From Pedobacter ginsengisoli (GTDB lineage Bacteria; Bacteroidota; Bacteroidia; Sphingobacteriales; Sphingobacteriaceae): a stretch of 64,000 bases of DNA. The notes beneath the pieces were generated by a model. The model had not been told where the DNA came from. It did no database searches and worked only from the letters and a program-made list of their open reading frames with translations. This document shows positions 17,544 to 26,737 of this stretch, piece by piece. Position 1 is the first letter of the stretch. Every line of letters starts with the position of its first letter. The stretch covers positions 62,001 to 126,000 of the forward strand of contig NZ_CP024091.1 of the NCBI RefSeq assembly GCF_002736205.1, read 5' to 3'. Made by a program: the position numbers and the translations under genes.

Positions 17544-17571
17544 AAAAAACCGCCTGCTAATAAGCAGACGG
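17544..17571 (-). terminator. Intrinsic terminator of the small basic secreted peptide gene
   Basis: Read on the minus strand, CCGTCTGCT-TATT-AGCAGGCGG is a nine-pair stem (one G-U) followed by TTTTTT. It lies two bases past the sigma-factor stop, so it may also help stop plus-strand transcription, although there is no T-tract in that direction. Confidence 0.85.
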
Positions 17572-17603
17572 CTAGACAAAACTATTGAACCTAATTAATT
17601 GCC

Positions 17604-17807
17604 TTATTTTTTATTCTCGGCTGCTTTTGGGGTGGCAGCTGTAGCAGCTTTTTTAACTGCGGCTTTTTTATGTGATTTAGTTTTGTGAGCTACAGGTTTT
17701 TGAGCAGCAGCTGTTGTTTGTGCAGCTGGTTTTTGAGCAGCAGGAGTTTGTGCAAATGCGCCAAAAGTTGTTGCAACTAATGCTAACGCTAAGATTGTTC
17801 TTTTCAT
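17604..17807 (-). CDS. Small exported Ala/Lys/Pro-rich basic protein
   Basis: A 67-residue protein with a clean signal peptide (MKRTILALALVATTFGAFAQ, cleavage after about residue 19). The 47-residue mature part is built only from Ala, Lys, Thr, Pro, Gln, His, Ser, Val, Glu and Asn, with AAQKP/AAQTT repeats and then a lysine-rich stretch (KTKSHKKAAVKKAATAA) like a histone H1 tail. It has its own terminator, so it is a real transcription unit rather than a chance reading frame. Similar short basic exported proteins are common in this family of bacteria but have no assigned function; binding to polyanions is a guess. Confidence 0.75.
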   Translation of the reverse strand: MKRTILALALVATTFGAFAQTPAAQKPAAQTTAAAQKPVAHKTKSHKKAAVKKAATAATPKAAENKK

Positions 17808-17884
17808 ATCTAAAATTATTTTGTGTTAATTGTTAGATCAAAGATGCAAACCAAAAATGAAGATTTAATGAAGATCGATAAAGG

Positions 17885-19198
17885 CTAAATAGGGAGAATA
17901 AGTTCAACCGTTGTGCCTTTATCTTTTTCTGATTTAATATCTACAATAATTTGATGAAAGGCTGCTATACTTTTAGCTATAGCAAGGCCCAGACCATAAC
18001 TATCTTCCTTTTTTGATTGGAATTTTTCGAAACGAACAAAGGCATTCTTCACCTCTTCGGGATTCATCCCCTGTCCGGTATCAGCAATGTATAGATGAAA
18101 ACCATCAATTTCTTTATTACCATAGATGTTTATTAGCCCTGATTGAACATTGTACTTAATAGCATTGCTAACCAGATTGCTTATTAAGGTATGGAGTAAT
18201 GAACGATTGCCGGTAAAGTTATAATCTTCGGGAAGATTGATATTCACCTTTAACTTCATCATTAATAACCTATGCTCTAATTCCTCATATACTTCTGTTA
18301 CCGTATCTTTTATAGAAATAAGATCTGGTTTGTTAAACTGATTGTTTTCAACTTTGGAGATTAATAATAAGCTGTTTATTATTGATTTTAGTCGACTTAA
18401 AGTTTTTAGGCAGGCAAATAGTTTGTTTTCTCCTTCCTGGGTTAGCTGCTCATCGTTTAATAAATTCTCTAAACGGGTATTTAAAACTGAAATAGGAGTA
18501 AGCAATTCATGAGAAACATTAGCAATGAATTCCTTTTCTGTAAGAAACAGCGTTGCAATTTTATTCATCAATATACTAATGCTGTTGTCTAGTATTTTGA
18601 AGTCTTCTGTTGTAGTTTTTATTGGCTCGTAATTGAAATTAATTGGATCGTTTACTCTATTAAGCTTCTGATCTATAATTCGATAAAATGGAGCTAATAA
18701 GAATTGAGTGAAAGCAAGATCTGTTATTAGGGTTAAGATAACAGCGGCTAAAAGTATGAAGAATGTAAAAACCGAAATGGTGTGCTCCAGCTGAGATACG
18801 GCAGCCATTGTTTCGCCAAGTTCCAGTTCATATCTGGTCCCTTCAAAAACAAGGTCGGCAGTTAATATCTGGTATTCTTCTTCATTATCTTCTATACTGC
18901 GTATCTCCTGACTAAAGTGGTTTTTAAGCGGTTTGTTATTCTGTTTTACTTGTTTTAAAATGATGTATTCCTCTTTAAGCAGGTTATAATCTGTAAAGGT
19001 TTTTTGTTGTGTAAGTAAATCGTTAATTTCTCCGGTTGATAGGTTTGATACAAACTTGGCTTTCTTTTGAATCAGACGTTGTTGAAGGTGTTTTACAGAA
19101 ATATGATTTATAGATACCAGTATAAGTATGCCGAGGAATGTTATAATGGCGATCTTTGTTATTGTATTATAAAAGGCAAGCTTAAACTGTAATTTCAT
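17885..19198 (-). CDS. Sensor histidine kinase paired with the adjacent response regulator
   Basis: A 437-residue membrane kinase. Transmembrane helices lie at about residues 13-32 and 138-160, enclosing a periplasmic sensor of about 100 residues with no recognisable domain. A short linker leads to the dimerisation domain with the phospho-accepting His230 in SHELLTP. The ATPase domain carries the N-box LISNLVSNAIKYN, the G1 box IADTGQGM and the G2 stretch YGLGLAIAKS. It lies 28 bp after the response-regulator gene and is the last of five co-directional genes that start with an RND adaptor. It may sense a metal or envelope stress related to that pump; this is inference. Confidence 0.93.
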   Translation of the reverse strand: MKLQFKLAFYNTITKIAIITFLGILILVSINHISVKHLQQRLIQKKAKFVSNLSTGEINDLLTQQKTFTDYNLLKEEYIILKQVKQNNKPLKNHFSQEIRSIEDNEEEYQILTADLVFEGTRYELELGETMAAVSQLEHTISVFTFFILLAAVILTLITDLAFTQFLLAPFYRIIDQKLNRVNDPINFNYEPIKTTTEDFKILDNSISILMNKIATLFLTEKEFIANVSHELLTPISVLNTRLENLLNDEQLTQEGENKLFACLKTLSRLKSIINSLLLISKVENNQFNKPDLISIKDTVTEVYEELEHRLLMMKLKVNINLPEDYNFTGNRSLLHTLISNLVSNAIKYNVQSGLINIYGNKEIDGFHLYIADTGQGMNPEEVKNAFVRFEKFQSKKEDSYGLGLAIAKSIAAFHQIIVDIKSEKDKGTTVELILPI

Positions 19199-19226
19199 AA
19201 TTGGATTATCTTTATGAAATTACACA

Positions 19227-19904
19227 TTAGAACTTGATTTTGTAGCCAATACTTCTAACAGTTTCAAACCAATCAATTGGCGCATGTACAGATAGCTTTT
19301 TGCGTAAATTTTTAACATGCACGTCAACAAAGTTCGAATCAGAGTTGATTTCAAGAATATCTCCCCAAACATGCTCAGTTAGGTTTACTCTTGAAATGAC
19401 CCTGTTTTTGTTTAATACCAGATAATTAAAAATTTCAAACTCTTTATTTGTTAAATTGATCTTTTCGCTATTAAAACAAACGCTATGATTTTTAATATCG
19501 AGCGTGAATTGATGAATGTTTATTTCATTCATTTCGAGTTTATGCTTGCGTCTGGTTATAGCATGCATTCTTGCTAAAAGCTCTGTTAAGGAGAAAGGTT
19601 TTGCAAGATAATCGTCAGCACCTGCCTCTAAACCTTTTATGCGGTCATCAACATCACCTCGAGCAGTTAGTATAATGACAGCATCCTCACGACCACCGAT
19701 TTGTTTTAGCTGGCGCAACAGTTCAAACCCATCGCCACCAGGCAGGCCCAAATCCAGTAAAATGAAGTCGTAAGAATTTACAAAGATCTTTTCTTCAGCA
19801 GATGATTTTTTCCAGGCATGTTCAATTGTATATCCTTCCTTGCCAAGAAATTCTGCCATTTCCAGTGCTAATGTTTTTTCATCTTCAACAATCAGTATTT
19901 TCAT
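19227..19904 (-). CDS. OmpR/PhoB-family response regulator
   Basis: A 225-residue DNA-binding regulator. The receiver domain occupies about residues 1-118 with phospho-acceptor Asp51 in DFILLDLGLPGGDG, the acidic pocket VEDE near residue 7, and the conserved Lys in LAKPFSL near 104. The winged-helix domain occupies about 128-225 (LTNKEFEIFNYLVLNKNRVI and VHVKNLRKKL). It is the cognate partner of the kinase downstream and lies 101 bp downstream of the RND outer-membrane factor, behind a strong hairpin at 19935-19978. Likely target: its own locus, including the pump. Confidence 0.94.
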   Translation of the reverse strand: MKILIVEDEKTLALEMAEFLGKEGYTIEHAWKKSSAEEKIFVNSYDFILLDLGLPGGDGFELLRQLKQIGGREDAVIILTARGDVDDRIKGLEAGADDYLAKPFSLTELLARMHAITRRKHKLEMNEINIHQFTLDIKNHSVCFNSEKINLTNKEFEIFNYLVLNKNRVISRVNLTEHVWGDILEINSDSNFVDVHVKNLRKKLSVHAPIDWFETVRSIGYKIKF

Positions 19905-19934
19905 CAGAAAGCAGCTTAGTCTATTATGTTAAAA

Positions 19935-19978
19935 CCTGCATAAGGTATATTATTCTAAAAATAATAAACTTATGCAGG
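19935..19978 (-). terminator. Hairpin between RND pump genes and two-component genes
   Basis: CCTGCATAAG (19935-19944) pairs perfectly with CTTATGCAGG (19969-19978). Inside, TATTATT (19948-19954) pairs with AATAATA (19960-19966) around a five-base loop. On the minus strand the stem is followed only by TTTT. It could be a weak terminator or attenuator that lowers regulator/kinase expression relative to the pump. Confidence 0.7.
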
Positions 19979-20005
19979 CTTCTGTAATAATAATGAAATT
20001 GATTT

Positions 20006-21406
20006 CTATTTCCAACCGCCACCAAGGGCTCTGTATAAATTTACAATAGATTGAAGTTTCTGTAACCGATCATTTGTGCTGCTCAGCTTGGCAGCAAGTA
20101 AACTTTGCTCAGAAGTTAGAACGTCTGTATAATTAGTAGCAGAGCTATAACGAAGCAACTCTTTAGTATAATCTACCGCTTTGGTAAGAGAAGCAATTTG
20201 TTTTGCTCGGGTTGTTTCTTTTTCAGAAGCAGTTTGGTAGGCAAATAATGCGTTCGAAACTTCCTGTCCGCTGGTTAAGAGCGTTTGCTGAAAGCCATAA
20301 AATGCTTGTTGCTGTTGAGCCTGCGCAGTTTTTAGTCTCGCTTTGTTTTGTCCCTTATTAAAGATAGGTTGCGTAATTCCACCAATCAGATTATAAAATA
20401 TAGACTGATCAAAGAAATTTTTAAGGTCAAGAGTAGATAATCCACCATTTGCAGTTAATGTTAAGGCAGGGTAGAAGTATGTTTTTGCTGTATTGGTGTT
20501 TTCAAATGCTGCCCTAAAAGCAAATTCTGCCGCCTGTACATCCGGTCTGTTTTGCAAAAGTTGTGAAGACACACCTACCTGTAAATTACTAAATGGTTGT
20601 TGTTCATCTAAAGTATTTCGGTTGATAGTACCGGGGCCTTTTCCTAAAAGGACGCTAAGTGCATTTTCCGTTTCTTTTATACTTTTTTTAAGATCCGGAA
20701 TTGTTACCTGAGCTGCATATAAGTTAGCTTCACTTTGTACTACTGCTGCTCCATTAACTATTGCCCCTTCCTTTAAGGACTTCATGGTCTCAACATCTGT
20801 TTCTCTGATTTTTACAGTTTGTTCTGTAATTGCTAATTGTTTATCCAAAGCAAGCAGGCTGTAATAAGTATTGGCAATATTGGCTATAAGTTGTGTTTGT
20901 ACAGCCCTTTTTGCCGCATCTGTTTGTAACAATGAAGCGTATGCCGATCTTTTGGCACTACTAAGTTTACCCCATATGTCGGCCTCCCAGCTAGTACTTA
21001 ATTGTGCCTTATAGGTCTGCGTTTCTGTATTAATATTTATTCCCGGAGGAAAGTTTAACGCTGCTCTGGATTGCTTTGCATCAGTAACCGACAAATCGCC
21101 AGTCAAACTTGGTAAAAAGGCTGCTCTGCTCTGTCTTAAAGTTGCTTCTGCAATTTTAATTCGTTCAATTGCCTGCTTTAAATCAAGGTTTTCATCTAAT
21201 CCTTGTTGAATTAAAGTCTGAAGTGTAGCATCACCAAATAAAGTTTTCCAGGGTAAATTAGCAATAGTTGCAGTATCAGTCCCTGAGTTGTCCCGATAAA
21301 GATCGTTGCTATTTAAGGCTGGTCGCTCGTATTTTTTAGTTACGCAGGCAGTTAAACAGAGCGTAGCAAAACCGATGATTATATAAGATTTATATCTAAA
21401 GTTCAT
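20006..21406 (-). CDS. RND efflux outer-membrane factor, NodT/OprM type lipoprotein
   Basis: The outer-membrane channel of a tripartite pump. I use the ATG at 21406, giving 466 residues and a 10-bp gap after the permease stop; an upstream GTG at 21427 would overlap the permease gene and add seven residues before the signal peptide. The lipoprotein signal ends in the lipobox LTAC. Two outer-membrane-efflux-protein repeats follow, with the long coiled alpha-hairpins typical of TolC/OprM (SYAS-type LLALDKQLAITEQTVKIRET in the first half, and ARLKTAQAQQQQAFYGFQQT in the second). The C-terminus reads VNLYRALGGGW, as usual in this family. Confidence 0.95.
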   Translation of the reverse strand: MNFRYKSYIIIGFATLCLTACVTKKYERPALNSNDLYRDNSGTDTATIANLPWKTLFGDATLQTLIQQGLDENLDLKQAIERIKIAEATLRQSRAAFLPSLTGDLSVTDAKQSRAALNFPPGININTETQTYKAQLSTSWEADIWGKLSSAKRSAYASLLQTDAAKRAVQTQLIANIANTYYSLLALDKQLAITEQTVKIRETDVETMKSLKEGAIVNGAAVVQSEANLYAAQVTIPDLKKSIKETENALSVLLGKGPGTINRNTLDEQQPFSNLQVGVSSQLLQNRPDVQAAEFAFRAAFENTNTAKTYFYPALTLTANGGLSTLDLKNFFDQSIFYNLIGGITQPIFNKGQNKARLKTAQAQQQQAFYGFQQTLLTSGQEVSNALFAYQTASEKETTRAKQIASLTKAVDYTKELLRYSSATNYTDVLTSEQSLLAAKLSSTNDRLQKLQSIVNLYRALGGGWK

Positions 21407-21416
21407 GTGATTAAAA

Positions 21417-24400
21417 TTAATGTTCACGGGTATCTACCTCCGGAAATTCAAGTTCCCCTTGCTCTTTAACAATACCTTCTTCAAAAGGAGATTTTGAGCT
21501 TACCTTTTCTTGTAATGTCTGGAAAATGATAAACAACGCCGGAATAACAAATATTCCGAATATTGTTCCTATAAGCATTCCCCCAACAGCACCTGTACCA
21601 ATCGACTTATTCCCGGCAGCACCAACGCCTGTTGAAAGCATTAATGGTAACAACCCAAGGATAAAAGCAAAGGATGTCATTAGAATAGGGCGAAGACGTG
21701 CCGTAGCACCATTAATGGCAGAATTTATTATGCTCATTCCTTTTCTTCGTCTGTCTACAGCAAACTCAACTATCAAAATTGCATTTTTGGCAAGTAGTCC
21801 TACAAGCATGATTAGGGTAATTTGAGTATATATATTGTTGTCTATTCCGAAAATCTTATCAAAAATAAATACACCGGCCAAACCTATAGGAAGAGAAATC
21901 AAAACCGCAAGGGGAAGTATATAACTCTCGTACTGGGCACAAAGTAAAAAGTAAACGAATACAACACATAAAAGGAATATGAAAATGGTTTGACTGCCAC
22001 TAGACATCTCCTCCCGTGATAATCCTGAAAACTCATAGCCATAACCAACTGGTAAATGGATTGCAGCTTCTTCCTGTACTGCTTTTAATGCATCTCCAGA
22101 GCTATATCCACTGTTTGGATTCCCTGTAACGGCAATAGACGTAAACAGGTTGAATCGGGAAATTGCCTGAGGGCCATACACCTTAGTTAAGGTTATAAAT
22201 GAACTAACAGGTGCCATTTTACCACTCGCATTTCTTACATAGATATTATTTAAGCTTGCCTGATTTGCTCGGTATTGAGCATCTGCCTGAAACATAACCC
22301 GATATTGCTTGCCATATTTATTGAAATTTGAGGCATATACACCACCATAGTATCCTTGCAAAACACTTAATACATCAGTTACAGTTAGACCAGCCTGTTT
22401 TACTGTTGCAACATTAACGTCTATTTGATACTGAGGGAAATTTGGATTGAAAGAGGTAGATGCATATTGAATTTCAGGACGTTTACTAAGGGCAGCAAGA
22501 AACTCATTTCCTATTGCATTGAATTTATTAATATCACCACCGGTTTTATCCTGTAACTGGAACTCAAAACCTCCACTGGTACCGAAACCTTGAATTGTTG
22601 GCGGCGCAAAGAAAATGATTTTTGCACCCTTAATACTGCCGGTTTTTGCAAACAACTCACCAATAATTTGTTTTACATCTCGGGTTCTTTCATTCCATGG
22701 CTTTAACCTGGAAATTACCATACCGTAAGAACTTCCGGATCCGCTAATCATACTTCTACCAACCACTCTGATGGAATTTTTTACTTCAGGAATGGAATGG
22801 ACTATGCTGTCAATTTGGGCAATAACTTCATTTGTACGTTCTTGTGAGGTAGAGGCTGGCAATGAAATGTCGGACATGATGGTACCCAAATCCTCATTTG
22901 GAACAAACCCTTTCGGCGTGGTGTTCATTGTCCAGATTAAAACTACCGTAAACAAAGCAATTCCTAAACCGGCAATCCATTTTCTTCTTGCCAGAAACTT
23001 AACAGACCTTTTATATCTGTTAGTCATTAAATCAAATGAGGTGTTAAACCCTACATAGAATTTTTGCAGGAAGCTTTTCTTTTTCTCATGATCTTCTTCA
23101 TGTGGTTTTAAGAATAGCGCACAAAGTGCTGGACTTAATGTTAATGCATTAATGGCAGAAAGTATAATTGCAATAGCAAGAGTTAAACCAAATTGCTTAT
23201 AGAATACACCTGAGGATCCCTGAATAAAACTCACTGGAATAAATACAGCAGCCATTACCAATGTGATAGATATGATCGCTCCTGTAATATCTTCCATGGC
23301 ATCAATTGTAGCCTTTTTGGCTGATTTATAACCATGATCGAGTTTAGCATGGACTGCTTCAACTACTACGATAGCATCATCTACCACAATACCAATTGCC
23401 AGAACCAAGGCAAATAGCGTAAGCAGGTTTATGGTAAAACCGAATAAATTAAGGAAAAAGAAGGTACCAATAATAGCCACCGGAACACTAATAGCCGGGA
23501 TTAAAGTTGAACGGAAATCCTGAAGAAATATAAATACCACTAAAAACACAAGTATAAATGCTTCAACAAGGGTATGTATTACTTTTTCTATGGATGCATC
23601 AAGGAAATCATTAACATTTACAAGTGGCGCATAATGAACACCCTTGGGGAAGTTCACAGAAGCATCATCCAATACCTTTATTGCCCCTTCAATAACGTCT
23701 TTTGCATTGGAGCCTGCGGTTTGGTTTATGGCAATACCAAGTGCTGGCTTTCCATCAAACCTTACTGAACTTGCATAACTTTGAGCTCCCAATTCAATCC
23801 TGGCGATATCTTTAAGGCGGAGTACTTGTCCATTTGCTGCGGTTCTGATAATTATATTGCTAAACTCACTTTCATTTTTTAGGCGCCCCGAATATTTTAA
23901 TGTGTATTGGAACGATTGGTTCCCTTGTTCTCCAAACTGCCCGGGTGCTGCTTCAACATTCTGTTCTGCAAGTGCTACGTTAATGTCATTTGGAACCAGA
24001 CCATAAGTTGCCATTACCTCTGGTTTAAGCCATATGCGCATGGTATAATCCATTAATCCGAAAGCATTGGCATCACCCACACCATTAATACGCTTAATTT
24101 GTGGTATTAAGTTAATGTTGGAGTAGTTTTGAAGAAATTTCTGATCATATGATGGGTCATCGCTATAAATACCAAAGATCAAAACGTTACTTGCTTGTTT
24201 TTTTGCGGTTATTACTCCTGAACGTGTCACTTCAGCAGGTAATAAACTAGTAGCCCTTGACACACGGTTCTGAACGTTTACCGCTGCCAGATCTGGATTT
24301 GTACCCAACTTAAAGTTTACTGTAATTGTTGCCGTACCATCATTACTGGCTGTTGAGGTCATATAGGTCATATCCTCAACTCCATTAATCTGTTCCTCTA

Positions 24401-24593
24401 GTGGAACAACTACACTGTTCATTACAACATCGGCATTGGCACCCTGATAAGATGCAGATACCTGAACAGTAGGTGGTGCAATTTCAGGATATTGAGATAC
24501 AGGTAAAGTAATTAAACCTAATATCCCCAATATTACAATTATAATGGATATAACTGTTGATAAAACAGGTCTCTCTATAAATTTCTTAAACAT
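21417..24593 (-). CDS. RND efflux permease, HAE1/AcrB type
   Basis: The proton-driven inner-membrane pump. 1058 residues, the usual length, with twelve transmembrane helices (one near the N-terminus, a block near 335-500, one near 540, and a block near 870-1030) and two large periplasmic loops. The proton-relay aspartates are in GIVVDDAIVVVEAV and the relay lysine in GLLAKNAILIVEFA. It sits between the adaptor and the outer-membrane factor in one operon. Substrates cannot be read from sequence; the HAE1 features suggest hydrophobic or amphiphilic drugs rather than heavy metals, even though a two-component system lies next to it. Confidence 0.96.
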   Translation of the reverse strand: MFKKFIERPVLSTVISIIIVILGILGLITLPVSQYPEIAPPTVQVSASYQGANADVVMNSVVVPLEEQINGVEDMTYMTSTASNDGTATITVNFKLGTNPDLAAVNVQNRVSRATSLLPAEVTRSGVITAKKQASNVLIFGIYSDDPSYDQKFLQNYSNINLIPQIKRINGVGDANAFGLMDYTMRIWLKPEVMATYGLVPNDINVALAEQNVEAAPGQFGEQGNQSFQYTLKYSGRLKNESEFSNIIIRTAANGQVLRLKDIARIELGAQSYASSVRFDGKPALGIAINQTAGSNAKDVIEGAIKVLDDASVNFPKGVHYAPLVNVNDFLDASIEKVIHTLVEAFILVFLVVFIFLQDFRSTLIPAISVPVAIIGTFFFLNLFGFTINLLTLFALVLAIGIVVDDAIVVVEAVHAKLDHGYKSAKKATIDAMEDITGAIISITLVMAAVFIPVSFIQGSSGVFYKQFGLTLAIAIILSAINALTLSPALCALFLKPHEEDHEKKKSFLQKFYVGFNTSFDLMTNRYKRSVKFLARRKWIAGLGIALFTVVLIWTMNTTPKGFVPNEDLGTIMSDISLPASTSQERTNEVIAQIDSIVHSIPEVKNSIRVVGRSMISGSGSSYGMVISRLKPWNERTRDVKQIIGELFAKTGSIKGAKIIFFAPPTIQGFGTSGGFEFQLQDKTGGDINKFNAIGNEFLAALSKRPEIQYASTSFNPNFPQYQIDVNVATVKQAGLTVTDVLSVLQGYYGGVYASNFNKYGKQYRVMFQADAQYRANQASLNNIYVRNASGKMAPVSSFITLTKVYGPQAISRFNLFTSIAVTGNPNSGYSSGDALKAVQEEAAIHLPVGYGYEFSGLSREEMSSGSQTIFIFLLCVVFVYFLLCAQYESYILPLAVLISLPIGLAGVFIFDKIFGIDNNIYTQITLIMLVGLLAKNAILIVEFAVDRRRKGMSIINSAINGATARLRPILMTSFAFILGLLPLMLSTGVGAAGNKSIGTGAVGGMLIGTIFGIFVIPALFIIFQTLQEKVSSKSPFEEGIVKEQGELEFPEVDTREH

Positions 24594-24638
24594 ATATTCT
24601 ATTTCAACCGGTTAGTGCCGGATTAGATAAACTGTTAT

Positions 24639-25805
24639 TTATTTTTTAAGATCAGCGAATACTGAATCTGCACTTTTCTCTTCAGGTTTAATCTCAGCAC
24701 CATCTTTTAAAGATTGGAAACCCTCAAGCACGATCTTATCTCCAGTTTTAAGTCCTTTGGTAACAACATAAAAATTGCCTTTTGCATTTTCCATAATTTC
24801 GATCTCAGTATTTTTGATGATTCCCTTGCCGTCAACAAGAAAAACAAACTTTTTACCTTGCAAATCAGTAGTTGATTTTTGAGGAATAAGAATGGCATTT
24901 TCCAGATGCTGGGGGATACGTACCGATGCACTTGCACCACTTCTTAAAAGTTTTGAAGGGTTAGAAAAAGTAGCTCTTAGGCTTGCTGAGCCAGTATTAG
25001 TATTTATTAAACCATTAATAGATTCAATCTTTCCATTCTCAGCAAACGCACTCCCGTCAGCCAATACTAAAGAAACGGCTGGGATATTTTTCATTTGTGC
25101 ATCAAGAGTAGCCCCTTTATAATTTCTTGAAAAGTCAAGAAGCTGTTTTTCATTTAATGAGAAGTAAGCGTAAACTTTTGAAATGTTTGATACAGTGGTT
25201 AGTGGTTCAGCAGTGCTGCCACTTACCAGGCTACCTGTTTTAAAAGGAATGCTGCCAATTACACCATCAACAGGGCTGGTAATGGTAGTGTAACCGAGGT
25301 TTACTTTTGCATTTACCAGTTCGGCTTTTGCCTGGGCCAGTGCAGCTTTTCTACTTTGAAGTGTGAGCTGAGCTGCATCCAGATCATATTTACTGATGAT
25401 ATCCTTTTCAACCAGAGGTTTTGTTTTGTTAACTTGTAGCTGAGCTGCATTTACATCAGCCTCTGCACTACTAATTGCTGCGGTTGCAGTTCTAACAAGT
25501 TGTTCATATTGCGGGGCATCAATACTAAAAAGGCGTTGGCCTTTTTTTACAAGGGCTCCTTCATCAACATAAATTTTCTCAATAAAGCCATCAACTTTGG
25601 GTCTGATGTCTACATTTTGTATGCCTTCAATTGTTGCCGGATAATCTGTTTCAAGAGATGTAGACTGGGCTGTTAATGTAACAACAGGGTAGGCTTGAAC
25701 CTGATTTGCCGCCGAGGCATCCTTTTTTTTATCATTACTTCCGCAAGAACTAACGATTAATAAAACTGGCAATAAAAAATAAATAGATTGGATCTTTGTT
25801 TTCAT
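24639..25805 (-). CDS. RND efflux periplasmic adaptor lipoprotein
   Basis: The membrane-fusion protein linking permease and outer-membrane factor. 388 residues with a lipobox at VSSC (about residue 21), then the first beta-barrel/lipoyl half (PATIEGIQNVDIRPKVDGFI), an alpha-hairpin (about 95-155), the second lipoyl half (TTITSPVDGVIGSI) and the C-terminal barrel and membrane-proximal domains. First gene of the operon; 45 bp upstream of the permease. A TAATTTCG box (complement of 25844-25851, one mismatch to TAnnTTTG) is the likely promoter. Confidence 0.95.
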   Translation of the reverse strand: MKTKIQSIYFLLPVLLIVSSCGSNDKKKDASAANQVQAYPVVTLTAQSTSLETDYPATIEGIQNVDIRPKVDGFIEKIYVDEGALVKKGQRLFSIDAPQYEQLVRTATAAISSAEADVNAAQLQVNKTKPLVEKDIISKYDLDAAQLTLQSRKAALAQAKAELVNAKVNLGYTTITSPVDGVIGSIPFKTGSLVSGSTAEPLTTVSNISKVYAYFSLNEKQLLDFSRNYKGATLDAQMKNIPAVSLVLADGSAFAENGKIESINGLINTNTGSASLRATFSNPSKLLRSGASASVRIPQHLENAILIPQKSTTDLQGKKFVFLVDGKGIIKNTEIEIMENAKGNFYVVTKGLKTGDKIVLEGFQSLKDGAEIKPEEKSADSVFADLKK

Positions 25806-25843
25806 TCGTGTAGCAGGATTTTAAGATATTTACTATCGGGTTG

Positions 25844-25851
25844 CGAAATTA
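25844..25851 (-). promoter_or_regulatory. Candidate -7 element of the first RND operon (TAATTTCG)
   Basis: It matches TAnnTTTG at seven of eight positions, 38 bp upstream of the adaptor ATG. The same octamer occurs upstream of lon. Confidence 0.35.
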
Positions 25852-25966
25852 TTGATACTTTAAAATAGATAAAACATCAAAATGTAATGTTTAGGCTATG
25901 TAAGCTTATGTAACTAAAGCTTTGCAGAAAAATAATGAAAAGATAATGGGGTAGGTGACTATAAAA

Positions 25967-26647
25967 TCAGACGGGTAAATGCTGGTGAGCCTGTTCTAAT
26001 GCAAAGTTTAGCTGTTCCTCTTGAGTCAATTCTGTGTTGTCAAGTATTATGGCATCTTCAGCTCTGGTTAATGGGCTTTCGGCACGTGTGGTATCAGCAT
26101 AATCTCTATGAGCAAGGTTTTCAAAAACATCTTCCAAAGATGTGGTAGTATCACCTTTACTTTGTAGTTCCTTGAAACGGCGCTCTGCTCTGATTTTAGG
26201 ATCTGCCGTCATAAAGAACTTTACCTGGGCATCAGCAAATACAGTTGTACCTATATCCCGTCCATCCATTACAATGTTCTTGGATTTACCCATACGTTGC
26301 TGCTGTTTTACCATTTCCTGACGAACCAGTTTATTGGCAGAAACTTCACTAACTTTTTCGGAAACAGGCATTTGCCTGATTTCATCAGAAACCTCTTCGC
26401 CGTTTAAAGTGATATGGGATTCATAATCTCTGGAGTGGAAGTTTAGTTCGATATGCTGGAGTGCATCTTTTACAGCCTCAGGATTACTAATGTCAACATT
26501 ATTGCGTAGAAAGAACAGGGTAACAGCACGATACATTGAGCCACTGTCTATATAAATAAAACCCAGTTTTTTGGCCAATGCTTTTGCAAGAGTACTTTTT
26601 CCGCAAGAAGAATAGCCGTCAATAGCTATAACCAGGTTTTTTCTCAT
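25967..26647 (-). CDS. cmk: Cytidylate kinase
   Basis: Phosphorylates CMP and dCMP with ATP. The P-loop is GYSSCGKST near residue 11, followed by the NMP-binding YIDSGSMYRAVTLF and the RDIGTTVFADA segment, all typical of Cmk. I place the start at the ATG at 26645-26647 (226 residues). A TTG three codons upstream (26656) overlaps a perfect -7 promoter box (TAACTTTG, complement of 26654-26661), so translation from the TTG is unlikely. The predicted transcript start is then at or within a few bases of the ATG. It is divergent from arfB. Confidence 0.94.
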   Translation of the reverse strand: MRKNLVIAIDGYSSCGKSTLAKALAKKLGFIYIDSGSMYRAVTLFFLRNNVDISNPEAVKDALQHIELNFHSRDYESHITLNGEEVSDEIRQMPVSEKVSEVSANKLVRQEMVKQQQRMGKSKNIVMDGRDIGTTVFADAQVKFFMTADPKIRAERRFKELQSKGDTTTSLEDVFENLAHRDYADTTRAESPLTRAEDAIILDNTELTQEEQLNFALEQAHQHLPV

Positions 26648-26653
26648 ATAAAG

Positions 26654-26661
26654 CAAAGTTA
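26654..26661 (-). promoter_or_regulatory. -7 element of cmk (TAACTTTG), decides the start codon
   Basis: An exact TAnnTTTG match six bases upstream of the cmk ATG. If used, the mRNA has no or almost no leader. Confidence 0.6.
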
Positions 26662-26725
26662 GTATTTTGATGACAGATTTTCTATCAAAATTTCCAATAA
26701 AGTAAATTGGAGGTAAGTAAATAGT

Positions 26726-26733
26726 TACTTTTG
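26726..26733 (+). promoter_or_regulatory. -7 element of arfB (TACTTTTG)
   Basis: An exact TAnnTTTG match only four bases upstream of the arfB ATG, with TTG at 26707-26709 as a possible -33 element (16-bp spacing). A leaderless transcript is predicted. Confidence 0.6.
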
Positions 26734-26737
26734 CTGT

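Noticed and set aside
21407..21427. GTG start for the first pump's outer-membrane factor
   Set aside because: It would overlap the permease gene and put seven polar residues before the lipoprotein signal; the ATG at 21406 fits better.
17885..25805. A heavy-metal (Cus-type) efflux system because a two-component pair follows the pump
   Set aside because: The permease shows HAE1-type features and no metal-binding Met/His clusters are evident; the substrate is left open.
26654..26656. TTG as the start of cmk
   Set aside because: It lies inside a perfect -7 promoter box and adds three residues not needed by the family; the ATG at 26647 is preferred.
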